Assembly: GCF_000021685.1 (NCBI RefSeq)
Contig: NC_011959.1
Location: 1,302,001 to 1,366,000 of the forward strand
Length of the DNA: 64,000 bases
Direction of reading: 5' to 3'
DNA from: Thermomicrobium roseum DSM 5159
GTDB lineage: Bacteria; Chloroflexota; Chloroflexia; Thermomicrobiales; Thermomicrobiaceae
The position numbers were made by a program, and so were the translations under genes. The notes under the pieces were generated by a model. It did not search any database and was not told the DNA's origin. It was given only the letters and a program-made list of their open reading frames with translations. Position 1 is the first letter of the stretch; every line of letters starts with the position of its first letter. Shown in pieces: positions 25,239 through 34,186 of this stretch.

Positions 25239-26843
25239 CCAGGAACAGCTACTCGCCAGACGCGTCTCCGGTTCCGGTTCGCCCGACCCAGCGAGCGCGT
25301 CCTCGATCGCATCTCGAATCCGGTCACGGTCCGGAATCGGGTACCCACCGGGTGCCCAACCAGCGACATACCGTGGAGGAGTGAAGCCGAGCGTCACGAT
25401 CGCCTCGGCGCGTACACCGAGTGCCATCTGGACGAGCTGGGGCAATGCCTCGCGGGGAATATCGGTGCGCACAGCCCCTTCGACCGCGGCGAGCAGCTGC
25501 GGTAACCGAAACAGCACCGTCGGCCAGTCTGCTTGGCGCCAGAGCGCGCCGAGCAAGCAGCGCTGGCGTTGCATCCGGTCGTAGTCGCTCGTCCCCGTGC
25601 GCGAGCGTGCGTAGGCGAGCGCTTCATGTCCATCGAGATGCTGCCGGCCGGCCGGGATCTCGTAGTACACCCAGTCTTCACCGGGCAGGGGTGGCGACAG
25701 CCACGTCGAGACCGGCTGTGGGACGTCGATGGTCACGCCTCCCAGCGCGTCCACCACGCGCACGAAGCCACCCATGTCCACCACCACACTGTAGTCGATC
25801 GGCATGCCGATCAGCTGCTCCAGGGAGCGCGCGAGTGCAGCCGCGCCCGGATCGACGGCGTTCGGGAACCGCTCGGCTCGCTGCAACCCGAGCGTATACA
25901 GCGCGTTGGCCAATCCTGGCCAAGAGCCGTCCGGATACAGGTCCGCCAGTTCTCGCGGAATGGGGAGTCCGACCAGATTGCGAGGCACCCCGAACAGCCC
26001 GCCGCGCCCGGACTCCACATCGAGGGCAGCGATGACGATCGTGTCAGCGCGAGCGCTCCATCGCCCCGGCCCGGCATCCGTACCGACCAGGAGCACGACG
26101 ATCCGACTATCGGCGAGGGCAGGTTCGATCGCGGCGGCAGCCCGCTGCAGAACCGGTACCGTTGGAGAAGCCTCCGCTCGCGGTGTGGACGCGATCCGCT
26201 GCGCCGGGGGTAGCTCGCGGACTGGCGGTAGCAGCACCGTACGACTGGAAACCGGACTCAGCGTGGACACCACCGAGGTCGCTCGTGCCGGGGCGAGCGT
26301 CGAGTTCCGCGGACCAGCTGGCAACGCATCGATGGGTAAAGGCTGGATCGAGCTTTCGGCTGCAGCGGGGAACGTCGTATCGAGGAAGCGTGACCAGCGG
26401 GTGAGCACCAAGCCGACCGCAGCGTGCGGCGTGACCACCGACCCCACGAGCAGCGCTGCGAGGACCAAGTACGGTCCGCGTTTCCCCGCACAGCTTCGAC
26501 TCCGCCCAGCGAGGGCGATGCGCACGAGGTCGAGCAGTGCGACAGCCCGGTAGCTGCCCAGAACGATGTTCCCGATCATCAAGCCGCGCAGAACGCTCGG
26601 GCGCAGCAACCAGGTGACTCCCCAACCGGGAAGCTGGCTCGCCTGCCAGAGCAGAAAACCGAGCGCGAGCGCGGGCGGGACGCCGAGGGCGAGCCCGCGC
26701 CACGGGCGCCCGGCGATCCAATGACCTGCTCCCGGCCAGAGAACCGAGGTGATGAACGCGATCGCGGCGCGCCAGCCAGCCAATGCCCGGATAGCGCTCG
26801 TTCGCGGTGGTCGACGCTCCAGGTCAGCATCACTGAGCGGCAT
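25230..26843 (-). CDS. LytR-CpsA-Psr (LCP) family wall enzyme
   Basis: 537 residues. The N-terminal 160 residues carry several membrane helices, more than the single helix usual in LCP proteins. The extracellular LCP domain begins near residue 250: VLLVGTDAGPG, RADTIVIAALD, GVPRNLVG, later VVDALGGVTIDVP and GHEALAYARSR with conserved Arg residues for the pyrophosphate of the lipid substrate. LCP enzymes attach glycopolymers to peptidoglycan or other acceptors. It is transcribed away from the cytochrome c gene. Confidence 0.87.
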   Translation of the reverse strand: MPLSDADLERRPPRTSAIRALAGWRAAIAFITSVLWPGAGHWIAGRPWRGLALGVPPALALGFLLWQASQLPGWGVTWLLRPSVLRGLMIGNIVLGSYRAVALLDLVRIALAGRSRSCAGKRGPYLVLAALLVGSVVTPHAAVGLVLTRWSRFLDTTFPAAAESSIQPLPIDALPAGPRNSTLAPARATSVVSTLSPVSSRTVLLPPVRELPPAQRIASTPRAEASPTVPVLQRAAAAIEPALADSRIVVLLVGTDAGPGRWSARADTIVIAALDVESGRGGLFGVPRNLVGLPIPRELADLYPDGSWPGLANALYTLGLQRAERFPNAVDPGAAALARSLEQLIGMPIDYSVVVDMGGFVRVVDALGGVTIDVPQPVSTWLSPPLPGEDWVYYEIPAGRQHLDGHEALAYARSRTGTSDYDRMQRQRCLLGALWRQADWPTVLFRLPQLLAAVEGAVRTDIPREALPQLVQMALGVRAEAIVTLGFTPPRYVAGWAPGGYPIPDRDRIRDAIEDALAGSGEPEPETRLASSCSWSP

Positions 26844-27013
26844 GCCGACACCCCGCTCGGGCAGTCACGCTGGATTGTCCGATGATACCGCACCGAGGAC
26901 GGTGACGCCCCACACGGTATTCGCCGGTGCTCGATGCCGGTTTACCCAGCGTTTACCGACCGCTGGCTATGCTTGTCGCGAGCAGTCACCGCGGGTGAAG
27001 ATGGAGCCGTACG

Positions 27014-27835
27014 GTGGACCAGGTCGGAAGCAGAGAGACACAGCGAACGATTCGCCGAGCTTGGGCCGGCCGCATCGCCTGGTTCTTCGCCGGGATGATG
27101 GCGACGCTTCTGCTCCTCGGCATCGCGGGATGGGTACTCGCGCCACGGTTGTTCGCTCATCGGAGCGATCTTCCCGGCGAGCGTCGCCTGGCACGGGCGC
27201 TCGTCGAGGCCGCGGCCGCCCGAGGGGCACAGGCCATCCCGACTCGCCCCCCGCTGGGGGCCCGGGCGGTCGAGACTGGGCGGATCGTCTACCTCGGTGC
27301 CTGTTCGCAGTGCCACGGTGCCGACGCGGACGGGAAAGGGTGGCTCGGTACGCTCTCGTATCCCGAAGCAAGCGCCCTGAACGACGCCGACACCCAGGCA
27401 CGGAGCGATACCGAACTGTACTGGATCATCGCGAACGGTCTCAGCTTCACCGGCATGCCGGGCTTCCAGGATCGCCTCAGCGAGGAGCAGATCTGGGCCG
27501 TCGTTGCCTATCTCCGCAGCTTGGGGTCTGGTTCGAGCGGCGCGCTTCCCGCCGTCCCACAACCGTCGAGTGACGACCTGACGAAGGCAGATCCTGCCGG
27601 CGGCGCGGTGGCACGGGGGGCGGCTCTCTACATCGCGCTCGGCTGCAGCAACTGCCATGGCGCAGGAGGCAATGCAGCGGGCCGGCTTCAGCTCCGGGCA
27701 ACAGATCGACGCGCCGTCCGCGCCATCCGCGAGGGTACCGACGAGGGTATGCCCGCCTATCCGGAGAGCCTGCTGTCCGAACCCGACCTTCAGGCCGTGC
27801 TGGCGTATATCCGGACCTTCCGCAGCGGCTCGTGA
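27014..27835 (+). CDS. Membrane-anchored diheme cytochrome c
   Basis: 273 residues: one N-terminal anchor helix (about 22-46), then two cytochrome c domains with CSQCH (97-101) and CSNCH (211-215). Likely axial Met residues lie in GLSFTGMPGF and DEGMPAYP. It probably shuttles electrons on the outer membrane face, and the nearby cupredoxin could be a partner. GTG 27014 is the start; ATGGAG lies upstream. No oxidase or dehydrogenase gene is directly beside it. Confidence 0.9.
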   Translation: MDQVGSRETQRTIRRAWAGRIAWFFAGMMATLLLLGIAGWVLAPRLFAHRSDLPGERRLARALVEAAAARGAQAIPTRPPLGARAVETGRIVYLGACSQCHGADADGKGWLGTLSYPEASALNDADTQARSDTELYWIIANGLSFTGMPGFQDRLSEEQIWAVVAYLRSLGSGSSGALPAVPQPSSDDLTKADPAGGAVARGAALYIALGCSNCHGAGGNAAGRLQLRATDRRAVRAIREGTDEGMPAYPESLLSEPDLQAVLAYIRTFRSGS

Positions 27836-28039
27836 CCGCACGCTCCAGGCAGCAGCCGTCCGTCGCGACCGATCGACCTCGTCGCACTGCTGGGCGCGCG
27901 ATGCACCAGTGATCGGTCCGGTACGACTGTCTCCTCAGCGCATCGGGCACCGCGGACAGGCGATCGAACGACGGCGACGCTCGCCGAAAACGTCCTGCTT
28001 TCCCCCTTGACAACGGAGCACGAATGTGGTGTACTAGAG
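27836..28039. other. Intergenic region with promoter of candidate RNA
   Basis: 204 nt after the cytochrome c gene, part of a 518-nt gap that also holds the candidate RNA at 28040-28248. At its right end is TTGACA (28007-28012) and a TACTAG hexamer (28032-28037), spaced 19 nt apart; a shifted TGTACT gives 17 nt. I see no coding frame with a start site here. Confidence 0.5.
28007..28037 (+). promoter_or_regulatory. Putative sigma-70 promoter of the structured RNA
   Basis: A perfect TTGACA at 28007 and a TACTAG at 28032 point rightward. Transcription would begin near 28043, close to where the terminal stem of the RNA starts (28040). The spacing of 19 nt is long, so strength is uncertain. Confidence 0.5.
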
Positions 28040-28248
28040 GTGCGGTTCCGAGGAGTCGGTAACGACCCGCTCGGAGGCACCCAGCGAAAGCTGGGTGACC
28101 GTTCCGGACAACCGGATCGGACGATGTCACGCACGGGTCTGGAACGTGCGAGACGATCGCCGAATCCGGCGCCGAGTGAGGGGGTGAAACCTCGACACGG
28201 CTGACGGAGCGAGCGGGAACCGGGTGGCTCGTCGGAACCGCGTTTTTT
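28040..28248 (+). ncRNA. Candidate structured non-coding RNA, unknown class
   Basis: About 205 nt. The 5' segment GCGGTTCCGA (28042-28051) is the exact complement of TCGGAACCGC (28232-28241), extended by two wobble pairs, and six T residues follow (28243-28248). CCCGCTCG (28066-28073) pairs with CGAGCGGG (28210-28217). Inside are local hairpins: GTCG/CGAC with a GTAA loop (28055-28066), an 8-bp stem with GAAA loop (28078-28097), TCCGG/CCGGA (28103-28116), CGCACG/CGTGCG (28130-28150) and CGCCG/CGGCG (28158-28171). This is a closed multibranch fold. It lacks signature sequences of RNase P, tmRNA, SRP RNA and common riboswitches. No gene starts just downstream on this strand, so a stand-alone RNA is favoured. 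Confidence 0.6.
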
Positions 28249-28353
28249 GTCTCTCACCGCTGAGCCGTACGGTCTCATTCGGGCTGACGATCCGCGACGA
28301 GTTTCTCCATCTTCCCCGGGATCACGCGCCGGAGGGGTCTCCTGGAACAGTTC

Positions 28354-29478
28354 TCATGACGTTTCTAAAAGCTGCTCTATCACGCTGCTCGCTTTGAGCC
28401 CGCTGCCGGTCAGCAGGATGACGACCGGGCCAAGGGGTTCCCACCCGCGCCGGACTGCCCGGCGGAAGGCGGCAGCACCGAGCGCAGCAGTCGGCTCGAC
28501 ATACAGGCCGCGTCGCCACAGCTGGCGCGTCGTGTCGATCAGTTCCGCTTCCGCGATCGCCTCCGGCCAGCCACCGCTCTCCTCGAGCATGGTCAGCAGG
28601 AACGACCCGCGTGGTGGTGCCGCGATCCGCGCCCCTTCAGCGATCGTCGGGCCAGCGTGTACCGCTTCCAGCCGACGCCCCGGCTGCGTCCAGGCGCGGG
28701 CGAGCGGCGCGCACGCCTCCGGTTGCGCTGCCACGAGCAGCGGTCCGCGCGCGCCGAGCGCACGCCCCGCCAGCGCCGCACCGGCGAGCATGCTCCCGCC
28801 TCCCACTGGGAGGAAACAGGCAGCCGGCCAGCGGTATCCGAGTTGTTCCCAGACCTCCAGGAGCCACGTCTTCGTCCCCTCGACGAAGAGCGGATGCCAG
28901 TTGTGACTGGCGTAGGCCACTCCTGGCTGCTCGGCTGCCTGCTGGGCAGCACGAGCCACCGCCTCGCGCGAGCCCTCGACGAGCGCTACCTTCGCACCGT
29001 AGGCACGCGCCTGGGCGAGCTTGGCTGGCGAGGTACCGGCCGGTGCGAAGACGAGTGCTTCCAGGCCATGCAGCGCTGCATAGGCTGCGAAGGCGGCCGC
29101 GGCATTGCCTGACGAATCGACCGCGAGTGCCCGCACTCCAGCAGCTGCCAAAGCCGCCACAAGCAAGCTGGCTCCCCGATCCTTGAAGGATCCGGTCGGG
29201 AGCAGGAAGTCCAACTTGAAGAGAACTGGTCGTCCCTCCAACTCTCCCGCGACTAACGGTGTCATCCCCTCACCGAGCGACCGCACTGGTCGCGGAACCG
29301 GAAGGCACGCGGCATAACGCCAGAGTGTCGGATCGTCTCGCCGGATGGCTCGTCGCTCCATCCGGACTTCCGACTGCAGCAGGAGGAGTCCCCCGCACGC
29401 CGGGCAGCGCCACAACGTCACGACGAGTGAACTGCTCCAGCCGCAGTCGTGACAGCGCAACATCCACTCCTCAGACAT
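28354..29478 (-). CDS. Threonine synthase-like PLP enzyme with zinc ribbon
   Basis: 374 residues. An N-terminal ribbon with paired cysteines (CHDCG, CPACG) precedes a fold-type II PLP domain. The cofactor Lys is in GSFKDRGAS; SSGNAAAAFAAYAA and a glycine-rich phosphate loop VGGGSML follow, as in threonine synthases. The reaction would be O-phosphohomoserine to threonine, but related enzymes include threonine dehydratases and 2,3-diaminopropionate ligases, so thrC is not certain. ATG 29478 has GGGGGAAAG upstream. It is transcribed toward the structured RNA on the other strand, with a 105-nt gap. Confidence 0.8.
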   Translation of the reverse strand: MSEEWMLRCHDCGWSSSLVVTLWRCPACGGLLLLQSEVRMERRAIRRDDPTLWRYAACLPVPRPVRSLGEGMTPLVAGELEGRPVLFKLDFLLPTGSFKDRGASLLVAALAAAGVRALAVDSSGNAAAAFAAYAALHGLEALVFAPAGTSPAKLAQARAYGAKVALVEGSREAVARAAQQAAEQPGVAYASHNWHPLFVEGTKTWLLEVWEQLGYRWPAACFLPVGGGSMLAGAALAGRALGARGPLLVAAQPEACAPLARAWTQPGRRLEAVHAGPTIAEGARIAAPPRGSFLLTMLEESGGWPEAIAEAELIDTTRQLWRRGLYVEPTAALGAAAFRRAVRRGWEPLGPVVILLTGSGLKASSVIEQLLETS

Positions 29479-29616
29479 CGTCTTTCCCCCGCATGGGTTA
29501 GTCGGTCACTGCTCCTCCCGGCAGCAAGCTGTGCCGATCGAAATGGTGTCTTCATACTTGCGCTGCGGGCAACCTACCGATCACGAGCGATCAGGCGCCG
29601 CGGGCGACTGCTCCGC

Positions 29617-30816
29617 TCACTCGAGGGGTTCTTCTCCTGGACGCCGATCCTTCCCGCGAGACCGGCGAACGAGTTCGCGCACGATGATATTGCGTTGAAT
29701 CTCGCTGGTCCCCTCGTAGATTTGCAAGAGCTTGGCATCGCGGAACAGTTTCTCGACCGGGTAGTCAGGACTGTAACCGTTTCCACCGAACACCTGTACC
29801 GCTTCGGTCGCCGCCCACATCGCGCTATCGGCAGCGAACGCCTTGGCGACGGCAGCTGCCATCGTGTTGTCCTCCCCCTGATCCGCCAGCCAGGCAGCCA
29901 GATAGGTCAGCTGCCGCGCAGCCTCCAAACGAATCTGCATGTCGGCTAACTTGTGGCCGATGGCCTGGTGGCGGATGATCGGTTGTCCCATCGTGCGCCG
30001 CTGCTGTGCATAAGCCAGCGACTCGTCGAGGCAGCGTCGAATGATCCCTGCACCGAACGCTGCGACCATAGGGCGCGTTCGGCGCAGCGTCTGCATCGCG
30101 ATCGCGAACCCTTCACCTTCGCGACCGATCCGTTGGTTGGCTGGGACAACGACGTCGTGGAACTCGATTTCCCCATTGGAGATCGCCCGCTGCCCCAGCT
30201 TGCGGAGTGGTCGCGTGACGATGCCTGTCGACTCGCGCTCCACGACGAAGACGCTGATGCCGTTGTGCCCGGCTTGCGGATCGGTCTTCGCGAAAACCAC
30301 GAAGAAACTCGCGATTGGTGCATTGCCGATCCACCGCTTGTGACCATTGAGGACATACACATCACCGCATCGCTCTGCGCGGGTAGCGAGCGCTGCGACA
30401 TCGGAACCCGCGTCCGGCTCGGTCAAGGCGAAGCTCGCATACTCACCCGCCGCCAAGCGCGGGAGCCATCGTCGCTTCTGTTCCTCGCTTCCCGCGATGA
30501 CGATCGGCTCGCCTGCCAGGCAACTCGAGCAGGCTGCAGCGGTGAATCCGGCACATGCCCAGGCCAGTTGCTCAGCGACGAGGACGAGTTCCAACACGCC
30601 AAGGCCGCGCCCGCCGTACTCACGCGGAATCGTGATTTCGGTCAACCCCTCAGCGCGAGCGCGCACGATCAACTCGTGCGGATGTCGCTCCTCCTGGTCG
30701 TAATAGGTTGCTACTGGCTTCACGACCGTTTCCGCGAATCGCCGGGCTCGCTCCTGGAGTTCACGCTGCTCAGCCGTGAGAGAGAAGTCCACGCTCGCCT
30801 CCCTGCTCGCCAACAT
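29617..30816 (-). CDS. Acyl-CoA dehydrogenase
   Basis: 399 residues, FAD-dependent. FALTEPDAGSD and RWIGNAPIA-type segments bind flavin and substrate, RTMGQPI is typical, and the catalytic Glu is in LQIYEGTSEIQR near the C-terminus. It oxidises an acyl-CoA at the alpha-beta bond; chain length or branching cannot be told from sequence. ATG 30816 has GGTGGAG upstream; the open frame continues to 30843. It sits alone, convergent to nothing and divergent from the macrodomain gene. Confidence 0.93.
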   Translation of the reverse strand: MLASREASVDFSLTAEQRELQERARRFAETVVKPVATYYDQEERHPHELIVRARAEGLTEITIPREYGGRGLGVLELVLVAEQLAWACAGFTAAACSSCLAGEPIVIAGSEEQKRRWLPRLAAGEYASFALTEPDAGSDVAALATRAERCGDVYVLNGHKRWIGNAPIASFFVVFAKTDPQAGHNGISVFVVERESTGIVTRPLRKLGQRAISNGEIEFHDVVVPANQRIGREGEGFAIAMQTLRRTRPMVAAFGAGIIRRCLDESLAYAQQRRTMGQPIIRHQAIGHKLADMQIRLEAARQLTYLAAWLADQGEDNTMAAAVAKAFAADSAMWAATEAVQVFGGNGYSPDYPVEKLFRDAKLLQIYEGTSEIQRNIIVRELVRRSRGKDRRPGEEPLE

Positions 30817-30984
30817 CGCTCCACCACCGGTGTATTCAGGCATGAACCGAGGATCTTGTCCAGAGGTCCCGTTACCGCGGTTGGTACAGCCCCGAGGCAG
30901 CTCAGGCGTCCCACTCTACCCAGCAAACAGGATAGGATACGAGCGACGTCCGACTCGACTCGTTTTCGACCAGGAGGTGGCGGC

Positions 30985-31515
30985 ATGGCGGGACCGCTTC
31001 TCGAGGTCCAGGTTGGCGACATCACGGCAGTCGATACGGAAGCGATCGTGAACGCGGCGAATTCTCAGCTATGGATGGGCAGCGGCGTTGCCGGTGCGAT
31101 CAAGCGGGCGGGCGGCGAGGAGATCGAGCGCGAAGCAGTCGCCCAAGGGCCGATCTCGGTCGGGGAAGCCGTCGTGACCACGGCGGGACGGCTCCCCTTT
31201 GCAGCAGTCATCCATGCTGCCGCGATGGGTTACGACGAACGCGGCGCCATGATCCCCGCCACCTCAGAGACCGTCTACGCTGCCACCCGCGCCGCGCTCG
31301 AGCGGTGCGCCGAGCGTCCCTTGCGCTCCGTCGCCTTCCCGGCACTCGGAACAGGTGTGGGTGGCCTCGATCTCGTCACCTGCGCGGCAGCGATGGTCCG
31401 TGCCGTCCGCGACCATGCTGCGAGCGGAGCAGCCTTGCCGGAGCGGGTCGTCTTCGTCGTCCGCAGCGAGGAAGCAGCCGACGCGTTCCTCCGCGCGATC
31501 GCGAGCCCGAGCTGA
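30985..31515 (+). CDS. Macrodomain protein
   Basis: 176 residues forming one macrodomain. GDITAVDTEAIVNAANSQL with the Asn pair, GSGVAGAIKRAGG for the diphosphate loop, and ALGTGVGGLDL are the ADP-ribose-binding motifs. Such proteins remove or read ADP-ribose or O-acetyl-ADP-ribose. ATG 30985 follows AGGAGGTGG. It lies 93 nt before the tartrate-type dehydrogenase gene and may share its transcript. Confidence 0.93.
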   Translation: MAGPLLEVQVGDITAVDTEAIVNAANSQLWMGSGVAGAIKRAGGEEIEREAVAQGPISVGEAVVTTAGRLPFAAVIHAAAMGYDERGAMIPATSETVYAATRAALERCAERPLRSVAFPALGTGVGGLDLVTCAAAMVRAVRDHAASGAALPERVVFVVRSEEAADAFLRAIASPS

Positions 31516-31608
31516 AACCTTTGCGTTCCCGATCGACCCGGCAATGGGTATGATGCAGCCGACGAGGACCACGCGGCTCGAGGGATCGTGTGCGAAAGAG
31601 GAGGCCGT

Positions 31609-32670
31609 ATGCAACAGTTTCGCATCGCGGTGATTCCGGGTGACGGCGTCGGCAAGGAGGTCATTCCGGTCGGTCAGCGCGTCCTGGAAGCTGCCGTTGC
31701 GCAGGAGGCCCAACTCGACTGGCACCTCTTCCCGTGGGGATCCGACTTTTACCGACAGACGGGCGCACTCATGCCTCCGGACGGTGTCGAGCAGCTCCGG
31801 CGCTTCGACGCCATCTACTTCGGAGCGGTCGGCGACCCTCCCCATGTTCCCGACCATGTGACGCTGTGGGGGCTCTTGCTCCCGATCCGCAAGCAACTCG
31901 ATCTCTTCGTCAACGTCCGGCCGATTCGCCTGTTCCCGGGTATCCGCGGCCCACTGCGGGACAAGGGTCCCGAAGACATCGATATGATTTTTGTCCGAGA
32001 GAACACTGAGGGTGAGTATGCTGGAGTCGGCGGTCGCGTCCACGTTGGCACACCGCACGAGGTTGCGCTGGAAACCAGTGTCTTTTCGCGCTTCAACGTG
32101 GAGCGCGTGGTCCGGTTCGCATTCGAGTTAGCGCGTTCGCGGCGCAAGCACCTGACGAGCATCACGAAGAGCAACGCGCAGCGCTTCGGCATGGTTCTCT
32201 GGGACGAGATCGTCCAGGAAGTCGCCCGCGACTATCCCGATGTCACAGTCACCTCGCTGCTCGTCGACGCCGCGGCCGCACTCATGGTCCGCGCGCCGGA
32301 ACGCTTCGACGTTGCCGTGGGGAGCAATCTCTTCGCCGACATCCTCACCGATCTCGGTGCTGCCTTGATGGGGAGCCTTGGCCTCGCACCGAGCGCGAAC
32401 CTCGCTGCCGCGCCGGGGGTGCCCTCGCTCTTCGAACCGGTGCACGGCAGCGCCCCCGACATCGCCGGCCGTGGGATCGCCAACCCGATCGGCACCGTGT
32501 GGGCCGGTGCGATGATGCTCGAGCACCTTGGACTGACCGATGCTGCTCGACGCATCCTCCGCGCGATCGAGCGGCTCACCAACGAGGGGAAGGTGCTCAC
32601 TCCCGATCTCGGAGGCACCGCCACGACCGAGCAGGTCGGAAAGCGGATCATCGAGCTCCTCGATGCATAG
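31609..32670 (+). CDS. Tartrate/D-malate-type NAD-dependent decarboxylating dehydrogenase
   Basis: 353 residues of the isocitrate/isopropylmalate dehydrogenase family. IPGDGVGKEV begins the fold; the TLWGLLLPIRKQLDLFVNVR region is the form seen in tartrate and D-malate dehydrogenases rather than LeuB; ENTEGEYAGVGG and the Lys/Asp metal site region TKSNAQRFG and DILTDLGAAL follow. ATG 31609 has GAGGAGG upstream. It overlaps in context with the enolase-superfamily dehydratase that starts 10 nt later, suggesting a sugar-acid or hydroxyacid catabolic operon. Confidence 0.86.
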   Translation: MQQFRIAVIPGDGVGKEVIPVGQRVLEAAVAQEAQLDWHLFPWGSDFYRQTGALMPPDGVEQLRRFDAIYFGAVGDPPHVPDHVTLWGLLLPIRKQLDLFVNVRPIRLFPGIRGPLRDKGPEDIDMIFVRENTEGEYAGVGGRVHVGTPHEVALETSVFSRFNVERVVRFAFELARSRRKHLTSITKSNAQRFGMVLWDEIVQEVARDYPDVTVTSLLVDAAAALMVRAPERFDVAVGSNLFADILTDLGAALMGSLGLAPSANLAAAPGVPSLFEPVHGSAPDIAGRGIANPIGTVWAGAMMLEHLGLTDAARRILRAIERLTNEGKVLTPDLGGTATTEQVGKRIIELLDA

Positions 32671-32680
32671 GAGCACCGGC

Positions 32681-33880
32681 ATGCGGATCACTGCTGTTCG
32701 CCTGCGCGAAGTCACTGGCACGTTCCCGTACACCGGGCCGTTCTGGGAGGAACGACTGAGTCGCCCGCTCGATATTTACCCGGAGCACCGCGCCGATCCG
32801 CGCGAGTGGTGGCTTCCCGAACAAGAGGGTCCCGGCCCCTACCGGCTCCGCCAGATCTTTCTCGAGATCGAGAGCGACGAGGGGGTCACCGGTCTCGCCG
32901 GCCCACTCACCCGCGATGTCGCACGCGTCATCGGTATCCAGTTGCGCCCTCGTCTGCGCGGCGCCGACCCGCTCGCGATCGAGCGCATCTGGGACGAGCT
33001 CTATCGCTGGCAGGTGCACGGCCGGAAGGGCGTCGTCATGATGGCGATCTCAGCCATCGACTGTGCCCTGTGGGATCTGCGCGGTCGCTGGAACGGTGAT
33101 CCCGTGCATCGGCTACTCGGTGGTCCCGTGCGGACCGAGTTGCCCGTCTATGCAAGTACGCTCGGGTACTCGCTGGAACTCGAGCGAGCCACCGCGCTCG
33201 CGCGCCAGCTCGTCGCTCAGGGGTTTCGCGCCCAGAAGTGGTTTCCTCGCTGGCCGTCCAGCGACCCACGGACACGACTGCGGCAAACGGTCGCGCTCTT
33301 TGCCGCACTACGCGCCGCCGTCGGCGATGACGTCGAACTCATGCTCGACGCGTGGATGAGCTGGGACTGGCCGTTCGCCGTGGCCGCGATTCAGGAACTC
33401 GCGCCACTGCGGCTCCGCTGGATCGAGGAGCCGTTTCTGCCGGACCAACTCGAGGCCTACGCGGCGCTGCGCGCCCGGAGTTCGATCCCCATCGCTGGCG
33501 GCGAGCACGAGTACACGCGCTGGGGATTCCTTCCCTGGCTGATGCGAGGCGCTCTCGACGTCCTGCAACCGGACATTTACTGGGCAGGTGGCATCAGCGA
33601 GACGATCAAGATCGCAGCGCTCGCCTCCACCTACGGTATCCCGCTGATCCCCCACGGGCACTCGGTTCCAGCCACCGTCCAGCTCCTCGCTGCGCTTCCC
33701 GAACCGGTCGCGCCGTGGGTCGAGTATCTCCTCAAGTGGAACGAACTCCTTCAGTTCTTCTTCCGCGAGCCGGTGCAACCGGTCAACGGCATCATCCGTG
33801 TCCCGACCCAGCCCGGTATGGGCGTGGAACTCGATCCCGCCAAGATCGAGGAGGAGCGCGAACTCGACTGGGAAGAATGA
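32681..33880 (+). CDS. Enolase-superfamily sugar-acid dehydratase (mandelate racemase subgroup)
   Basis: 399 residues. An N-terminal capping domain is followed by a barrel with the mandelate-racemase pattern: AISAIDCALWDLRGR, base motif FRAQKWFP, DAWMSWDW, WIEEPFLPD and GGEHEYTRWGF for metal ligands, and the His motif IPHGHS. The layout resembles L-rhamnonate or related acid-sugar dehydratases. ATG 32681 has AGGAG at 8 nt; a second ATG at 32663 overlaps the previous gene. Together with the preceding dehydrogenase it would process a hydroxy or sugar acid. Confidence 0.87.
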   Translation: MRITAVRLREVTGTFPYTGPFWEERLSRPLDIYPEHRADPREWWLPEQEGPGPYRLRQIFLEIESDEGVTGLAGPLTRDVARVIGIQLRPRLRGADPLAIERIWDELYRWQVHGRKGVVMMAISAIDCALWDLRGRWNGDPVHRLLGGPVRTELPVYASTLGYSLELERATALARQLVAQGFRAQKWFPRWPSSDPRTRLRQTVALFAALRAAVGDDVELMLDAWMSWDWPFAVAAIQELAPLRLRWIEEPFLPDQLEAYAALRARSSIPIAGGEHEYTRWGFLPWLMRGALDVLQPDIYWAGGISETIKIAALASTYGIPLIPHGHSVPATVQLLAALPEPVAPWVEYLLKWNELLQFFFREPVQPVNGIIRVPTQPGMGVELDPAKIEEERELDWEE

Positions 33881-34186
33881 CGTCGTCCACCGTATTGACT
33901 TCCTCGGCTGAGAGGCCTCGAAGCTCGCGGCATGGCCGTCTCGCCCGAGCAGAGCGCACCGTCTGGCAGCGGCTGCCGTTCACCGTGTCGCGGTGCCCGT
34001 GCGACTCGCTCGCCCCCGAACATCCGTGCAGGAGGCGAGGGATCGGTCGCGAGCGAGCCGCTGCGAGAAGCAGAAGATGCAGCGGAGCAGGCTGTTCCTT
34101 ATCCTTGTCGAAGGGCCGCCCGGAGGACTGATCCGAGCGGAACGGTCAGTCTGTCGAGCCCGCGCCGGGAAGGAGCACTGGCGAGC
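33881..34186. other. Intergenic region, no recognised feature
   Basis: 306 nt between the dehydratase and the DedA gene. Open frames exist but have no ribosome site or family resemblance. I see no promoter pair, repeat or terminator of note. Confidence 0.4.

Noticed and set aside
28221..28248. T-box riboswitch-like core (GGGTGG and GGAACCGCG)
   Set aside because: The GGAACCGCG stretch is fully explained by its perfect pairing with the 5' end of the RNA, the T-box core is split by extra bases, and no aminoacyl-tRNA synthetase or amino-acid gene follows on the same strand.
28040..28248. RNase P, SRP, tmRNA or c-di-AMP riboswitch
   Set aside because: The closing stem fits several classes, but the conserved cores (RNase P GAGGAAAGTCC, SRP GGAAGCAGC-type loop, tmRNA tRNA-like ends, ydaO GACAGCTAACC) are absent.
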